Assembly: GCA_030838025.1 (NCBI GenBank) | Contig: JAUTXM010000305.1 | Span: forward strand, 1 to 9,379 | Length of the DNA stretch: 9,379 nucleotides | DNA from: Acidimicrobiaceae bacterium | GTDB taxonomy: Bacteria; Actinomycetota; Acidimicrobiia; Acidimicrobiales; Palsa-688 | Direction: 5' to 3' | Shown here: positions 5,889 to 9,379 of the stretch, one piece after another | How positions within the stretch are numbered: the stretch's first letter is position 1 | How the letters are laid out: the number at the start of each line of letters is the position of its first letter | Program-made: the position numbers and the translations under genes | The notes under the pieces: generated by a model | Database searches by the model: none | What the model was told of the DNA's origin: nothing | What the model saw: only the letters and a program-made list of their open reading frames with translations

Positions 5889-7606
5889 CCGACGGGCCGC
5901 TCATCATCCAGTCCGACCGGACGCTGCTGCTCGAGGTTGACCACCCAGAGTCGTCGGCGTGCCGGGCCGACATCGCCGCTTTCGCCGAGCTGGAGCGATC
6001 GCCGGAGCACGTGCACACCTACCGCCTCACGGATCTGGGGCTGTGGAATGCCAGCGCGGCCGGCCACGATGCCGAGCAGGTGGTCGACGCCTTGTTGCGA
6101 TGGTCGCGCTATCCGGTCCCCCAGGCACTGCTGATCGATGTTGCCGAACGGATGGCCCGTTTCGGCCGCCTGGTGCTCGAGGTGGATCCGGTGCACGGCT
6201 TGGTGCTGCGCACGACCGACCGGGCGGTGCTCGAAGAGGTCATACGGGCCAAGCATGTAGCCCCCTTGACGGGGCCTCGAATCGATGCAGACACCGTGGC
6301 TGTTCCCCGGGGCGAGCGGGGCCGGTTGAAGCAGGCGCTCCTCAAGCTGGGCTGGCCGGCCGAGGACCGGGCCGGCTACGTCGACGGCGCGGCACACCTG
6401 ATCGCCCTCGACCAGAGCGAGGGTTGGGAACTGCGGGCATACCAGGAACAGGCGGTCGAGGAGTTCTTCGCCGCCGGCAGCGGCGTCGTGGTGTTGCCGT
6501 GCGGGGCGGGAAAAACCCTCGTCGGCATGGCCGCCATGGCCCGGGCCAGCGCCCGCACGCTGATCCTCGTCACCAACACGGTGGCCTCGCGCCAGTGGCA
6601 GGCCGAACTGCTCGCTCGGACGAGCCTTGTCGCGGCAGACATCGGCGAGTACTCGGGCGAACGCAAGGAGATACGCCCGGTCACGGTTGCGACCTACCAG
6701 ATCCTCACGACTCGCCGACGTGGCCTATTCCCGCACCTCGAGCTGCTGTCGGCCGAGGACTGGGGGCTGATCATCTATGACGAGGTCCATCTCCTGCCCG
6801 CGCCGGTCTTCCGGATGACCGCCGAAATCCAGAGCCGCCGGCGTCTCGGCCTGACCGCGACCCTCGTCCGGGAGGATGGGCGCGAGGGAGATGTGTTCAG
6901 CCTCATCGGACCGAAGCGTTACGACGCCCCGTGGCGCGACATCGAGGCCCAGGGATGGATCGCCCCGGCCAACTGCACCGAAGTCCGCGTCACCCTCACC
7001 GACGAGGAGCGGATGGGCTACGCCCTGGCCGAGCCCGACGATCGCTACCGCGTGGGCGCCACGGCACTCAGCAAACTGGCGGTTGTGGAGTCGCTCTGCC
7101 AGGAGGCGGTCGCCCAGGGTGAGCCGACGCTGGTCATCGGGCAGTACCTGGATCAACTCGACCAGGTAGCGCAACGGTTGGGGGCCCCCATCATCACGGG
7201 AAAGACGCCGACGGCCGAGCGCCAGCGGTTGTACGACGCCTTCCGCCGGCGGGAGGAGCCGGTGCTCGTGGTATCGAAGGTGGCCAACTTCTCCATCGAC
7301 CTGCCCGAAGCGTCGGTCGCCATCCAGATCTCGGGGACGTTCGGGAGCCGCCCGGCGGCGGCGCAACGACTGGGTCGCATCCTGCGTCCGAAGAGCGACG
7401 GCCGTCAGGCGCACTTCTACGCCGTGGTGTCCCGGGACACCAACGACCAGGAGTTCGCCGCTCGGCGGCAGCGTTTCCTGGCCGAGCAGGGATACGCCTA
7501 CCAGATCGTGGACGCCGAGGTGGTTCTCGCCCGCTACCGCAAGAGCCAGGCCCCATCCGATCCTTCGGTGGCGACCGACCGCATTCCTCCCCCCGCATCG
7601 CCGTAG
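5885..7606 (+). CDS. XPB/ERCC3-type DNA helicase (superfamily 2)
   Basis: This 573-residue ATP-dependent helicase is of the family whose M. tuberculosis member unwinds DNA 3' to 5'. The GTG at 5885 overlaps the previous stop (GTGA), a typical coupled start; the same frame is open back to 5399, but that part is antisense to family expectation and overlaps the upstream gene. Residues ~5-130 (LIIQSDRTLLLEVDHPES, ERSPEHVHTYRLTDLGLWNA) form the N-terminal domain typical of bacterial XPB. Then come motif I PCGAGKT (205-211, K210), motif II DEVH (299-302), motif III within GLTATLVRED (322-331, including the XPB RED motif R329-E330-D331), motif V around NFSIDLPEASVAIQIS, and motif VI QRLGRILRP (494-502). 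All key residues are present, so it should be active. It has no TFIIH-type partners; in bacteria XPB pairs either with Bax1 nuclease or with the helicase-associated protein seen here. A role in DNA repair is inferred. Confidence 0.95.
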   Translation: MTDGPLIIQSDRTLLLEVDHPESSACRADIAAFAELERSPEHVHTYRLTDLGLWNASAAGHDAEQVVDALLRWSRYPVPQALLIDVAERMARFGRLVLEVDPVHGLVLRTTDRAVLEEVIRAKHVAPLTGPRIDADTVAVPRGERGRLKQALLKLGWPAEDRAGYVDGAAHLIALDQSEGWELRAYQEQAVEEFFAAGSGVVVLPCGAGKTLVGMAAMARASARTLILVTNTVASRQWQAELLARTSLVAADIGEYSGERKEIRPVTVATYQILTTRRRGLFPHLELLSAEDWGLIIYDEVHLLPAPVFRMTAEIQSRRRLGLTATLVREDGREGDVFSLIGPKRYDAPWRDIEAQGWIAPANCTEVRVTLTDEERMGYALAEPDDRYRVGATALSKLAVVESLCQEAVAQGEPTLVIGQYLDQLDQVAQRLGAPIITGKTPTAERQRLYDAFRRREEPVLVVSKVANFSIDLPEASVAIQISGTFGSRPAAAQRLGRILRPKSDGRQAHFYAVVSRDTNDQEFAARRQRFLAEQGYAYQIVDAEVVLARYRKSQAPSDPSVATDRIPPPASP

Positions 7607-7699
7607 GGTCGGCACTCGCCTCGGGCACCCTCGTGTCGGCAAGCGCGACGCAGATTCGCCCTGGGTACAGGTTTCCGGACGGATGCCGATCAGTCTTGG
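7607..7699. other. Intergenic gap between XPB and the GH16 lipoprotein
   Basis: There is no recognisable ribosome binding site, strong terminator or -10/-35 pair in these 93 bases. The downstream gene could be read from here or be a poorly expressed tail of the operon. Confidence 0.5.
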
Positions 7700-8842
7700 G
7701 TGCCGCGTCTGGGATTCGTCGCTGGGTTTGCCGTCGCGAGCGTCCTCACAGCGTGCGCGGGGACGTCCAGCCGCCGGGCGGCCGCGCCCACCGGACCCGC
7801 CGCCACGCCGGGAGCAGTAGCAGCCGCCCAGACCACCGCGGCCGCACTCGGCGCAATCCCACCCACGTCAGTCGCCTCCGTTACGACAGCGACGGCGACG
7901 GCGATAGCGACGCAAGCGAGGCAGCCAGGGGTCGCGCCGCAGGCTGCACCAACACCGTCACAACGGCCCGCGCCTCCGACTGCGACCGCGAGTACCGCCG
8001 ATTCGACCGCAACTGGCCGCGCCACGACGACGCCTCCTCTCGGCCCGTGCGCGGGAGTGACCCTGGCCAAGCCGGGCGGCGGCTTCTGGCAATGCTCGTT
8101 CGATGACGAGTTCACCGGGACGACGCTGAACACCCGCAACTGGGTCGTCCAACAGACGGCCAACAGCGGCTACACCAACGGCACCGCTCCCGGAACCGTC
8201 TGCTACCTGAACAGCACCAACAACGTCTCGGTCACGGGCGGCTACCTGAACCTGACCGTCCGCAAGGAAGCCAACGCCTTCACCTGTCCCGATCCCCTCG
8301 GCAACTTCACGACCCAGTACACCAGCGGAATGGTCTCGACTTACGGGCTGTTCAGCCAGGCCTACGGACTCTTCGAGGTCAGCGCCAAGCTCCCGGCGGC
8401 GACGACGAAGGGCCTCCAGGAAACCCTGTGGCTGTGGCCATCCAACGACATCAAATACGGCGCCTGGCCGGGTTCGGGCGAGATCGACTTCGGCGAGTTC
8501 TACAGCCAGTACCGCACACTCGACGTCCCCTACATCCACTACAACGCCGCCAGACCGGACCCGAATGTGACCGCATACAACTGTGCGATCGCCAACGGGA
8601 ACCAGTTTCACACCTACGGCGTCGAGTGGACCTCGTCATCGATCACGATCCTCTACGACGGCCAGACCTGCCTCGTCGACCACTGGCAACCCGCGGCGCC
8701 GCTCGTCGCGCCCCAGCCGTTCAATCAACCATTCCTGATCGCGCTCACGCAAGCGCTGGGGATCGGAACCAACGCCTATGTCCCCGGTGTGACCCCGCTG
8801 CCGGCGACCACCCAGATCGATTGGGTCCGCATCTGGAAATAA
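7700..8842 (+). CDS. Lipoprotein with glycoside hydrolase family 16 catalytic domain
   Basis: This 380-residue protein starts at GTG 7700, chosen because the frame then opens directly with a lipoprotein signal: MPRLGFVAGFAVASVLTAC, with lipobox L-T-A-C and lipidated Cys19. Residues ~20-115 are a low-complexity Ala/Thr/Pro linker that would hold the enzyme away from the membrane. The catalytic domain spans ~116-380: FDDEFTGTTLNTRNW is the usual GH16 opening, and GSGEIDFGEFY carries the E-x-D-x-x-E active site (Glu261 nucleophile, Asp263, Glu266 acid/base). HTYGVEWTSSSITILYDGQ and the final IDWVRIWK are also typical. GH16 enzymes cut beta-1,3 or beta-1,3/1,4 glucans, or related galactans, with retention; the substrate here cannot be told from the sequence. 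No ribosome binding site is obvious. It is not functionally tied to the helicase genes. Confidence 0.92.
   Translation: MPRLGFVAGFAVASVLTACAGTSSRRAAAPTGPAATPGAVAAAQTTAAALGAIPPTSVASVTTATATAIATQARQPGVAPQAAPTPSQRPAPPTATASTADSTATGRATTTPPLGPCAGVTLAKPGGGFWQCSFDDEFTGTTLNTRNWVVQQTANSGYTNGTAPGTVCYLNSTNNVSVTGGYLNLTVRKEANAFTCPDPLGNFTTQYTSGMVSTYGLFSQAYGLFEVSAKLPAATTKGLQETLWLWPSNDIKYGAWPGSGEIDFGEFYSQYRTLDVPYIHYNAARPDPNVTAYNCAIANGNQFHTYGVEWTSSSITILYDGQTCLVDHWQPAAPLVAPQPFNQPFLIALTQALGIGTNAYVPGVTPLPATTQIDWVRIWK
7889..7912. repeat. GCGACG hexamer repeat in the GH16 linker
   Basis: Four hexamer units (GCGACG, with the third changed to GCGATA) encode Ala-Thr alternation in the lipoprotein linker. It is slippage-prone but frame-preserving. 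Confidence 0.7.
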
Positions 8843-8854
8843 CGGCGGGCACTC

Positions 8855-8870
8855 GCTGACGGGGATCAGC
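8855..8870 (+). terminator. Weak hairpin after the GH16 gene
   Basis: GCTGA (8855-8859) and TCAGC (8866-8870) pair around a six-base loop, 12 bases past the stop at 8842. There is no T run. It is a possible weak or factor-assisted terminator. Confidence 0.25.
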
Positions 8871-8901
8871 CCCTCTCGTGGATGAACCGCCGCATCGACC
8901 G

Positions 8902-8928
8902 GGCCACCCCCGTCGCGTCAGGTGGGCC
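8902..8928 (-). terminator. Bulged hairpin after the holB-like gene
   Basis: GGCCACC (8902-8908) pairs with GGTGGGCC (8921-8928), leaving one bulged G, in the gap between two convergent genes and just past the minus-strand stop at 8940. No T run follows on that strand. Confidence 0.25.
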
Positions 8929-8939
8929 GAATGCGACGC

Positions 8940-9379
8940 TCAGCCGACTCGTGCGGGCTGGCGGCCGAGCCTCACGAGCAGCGCCTGGAGCTGCAACAAC
9001 TCGTTCGGGTTGTAGGCCAGGTTCTCGTACAGCTCCTGGATGAGGCGCACGGACTCGATGGCGTCGGCCGCCACCGGGGATGGGCCCCCCGATGCCAGCC
9101 GGTCACGGTAAACGCCGGCGAGCGCAGCCAAACCGGCCCGGAGCTCGTCGGTGCGCTGCCGGCGGATCTCGCGCCGGTGGCGCTCCTCCAGTTCCTTGGC
9201 CCCGGTCTTGGCGGCTCGTTTGCCCGCCTTCGTGCCGGTGACCTCGTTGGCCCGCGCCAGGCGGGCGTCGAGTTCGGTTACTTCCGCCTCATGGCGCACC
9301 CGCAACGGGGCGACGCTGCGCTCCAAGTGGCCCACGAGCTCGCCGGCAATGGCCACAGCCGTGGCGCCGTTTCCGTCCA
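8940..9379 (-). CDS. holB: DNA polymerase III delta' subunit, C-terminal part (partial)
   Basis: A reverse frame is open from the right edge to the TGA at 8940-8942, giving the last 145 residues of a larger protein. It begins DGNGATAVAIAGELVGHLER, which fits the region after the AAA+ core of actinobacterial delta' (L-DGTGA, then a DELL helix). It continues through a charged coiled-coil-like segment (HEAEVTELDARLARANE, ELEERHRREIRRQRTDELR) to GLAALAGVYRDRL. The end, NLAYNPNELLQLQALLVRLG, matches the NPNE-L-LQ-LLLRL tail of this family. Delta' is part of the clamp loader that puts the sliding clamp on DNA. The nucleotide-binding N-terminus lies outside the window, so the assignment rests on the C-terminus alone. 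The gene is convergent with the GH16 gene. Confidence 0.68.
   Translation of the reverse strand, partial: DGNGATAVAIAGELVGHLERSVAPLRVRHEAEVTELDARLARANEVTGTKAGKRAAKTGAKELEERHRREIRRQRTDELRAGLAALAGVYRDRLASGGPSPVAADAIESVRLIQELYENLAYNPNELLQLQALLVRLGRQPARVG

Noticed and set aside
7690..8163. Minus-strand 157-codon frame opposite the GH16 gene start
   Set aside because: It is a low-complexity Ala/Val shadow of the Ala/Thr/Pro linker.
1..9379. CRISPR array, rRNA, riboswitch or intact transposase
   Set aside because: I found no regularly spaced repeats, conserved RNA cores or transposase motifs by reading both strands; this was by eye only.

Overview
The window is high-GC DNA with GTG starts, coding regions that are G/C-rich at third positions, and gene families typical of Actinomycetota. 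The best guess is an uncultured actinobacterium of the Acidimicrobiia type. That rests on the XPB helicase/helicase-associated protein pair, the style of the HolB C-terminus, and the secreted choice-of-anchor (ASH-like) protein. The placement is an inference from remembered family patterns, not a search result.

Layout, left to right. (1) 1-1828, minus: most of a large secreted protein that runs off the left edge. It has a signal peptide and two copies of a [beta-rich domain + ASH/choice-of-anchor-like domain] unit, followed by the start of another Ig/Fn3-like domain. (2) 1954-3079: a decayed accessory patch. It holds a small membrane-anchored protein gene broken by a frameshift (1954-2623, plus), the first ~29 codons of a small-protein gene with an intact ribosome binding site (2700-2786, plus), and the 5' part of a frameshifted tyrosine-recombinase integrase (about 2788-3079, minus). 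The last two are abruptly joined to each other. (3) 3173-3248, minus: an intact tRNA-Thr (anticodon CGT). The integrase remnant starts just past its 3' end, the classic layout of an element integrated into a tRNA gene. (4) 3381-7606, plus: a two-gene operon with a 4-base overlap. The first gene is an Rv0862c-like helicase-associated protein with a C-terminal WYL-like domain; the second is an XPB/ERCC3-type 3'-5' DNA helicase. (5) 7700-8842, plus: a lipoprotein with a long Ala/Thr/Pro linker and a GH16 endo-beta-glucanase-type catalytic domain. (6) 8940-9379, minus: the C-terminus of a gene that looks like DNA polymerase III delta' (holB), cut by the right edge.

The core of the window is the XPB module, probably a DNA repair or nucleic-acid remodelling pair. 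Both proteins carry a recognisably homologous domain: near the C-terminus in the first and at the N-terminus in the second. The promoter region ahead of the pair has a weak resemblance to the mycobacterial PafBC/RecA-independent DNA-damage promoter. The two secreted proteins (ASH-repeat protein and GH16 lipoprotein) are unrelated surface or extracellular functions. I see no CRISPR array, rRNA, intact transposase or defence system. The most unusual items are the duplicated unnamed domain in the left-edge secreted protein and the deletion scar beside the tRNA.
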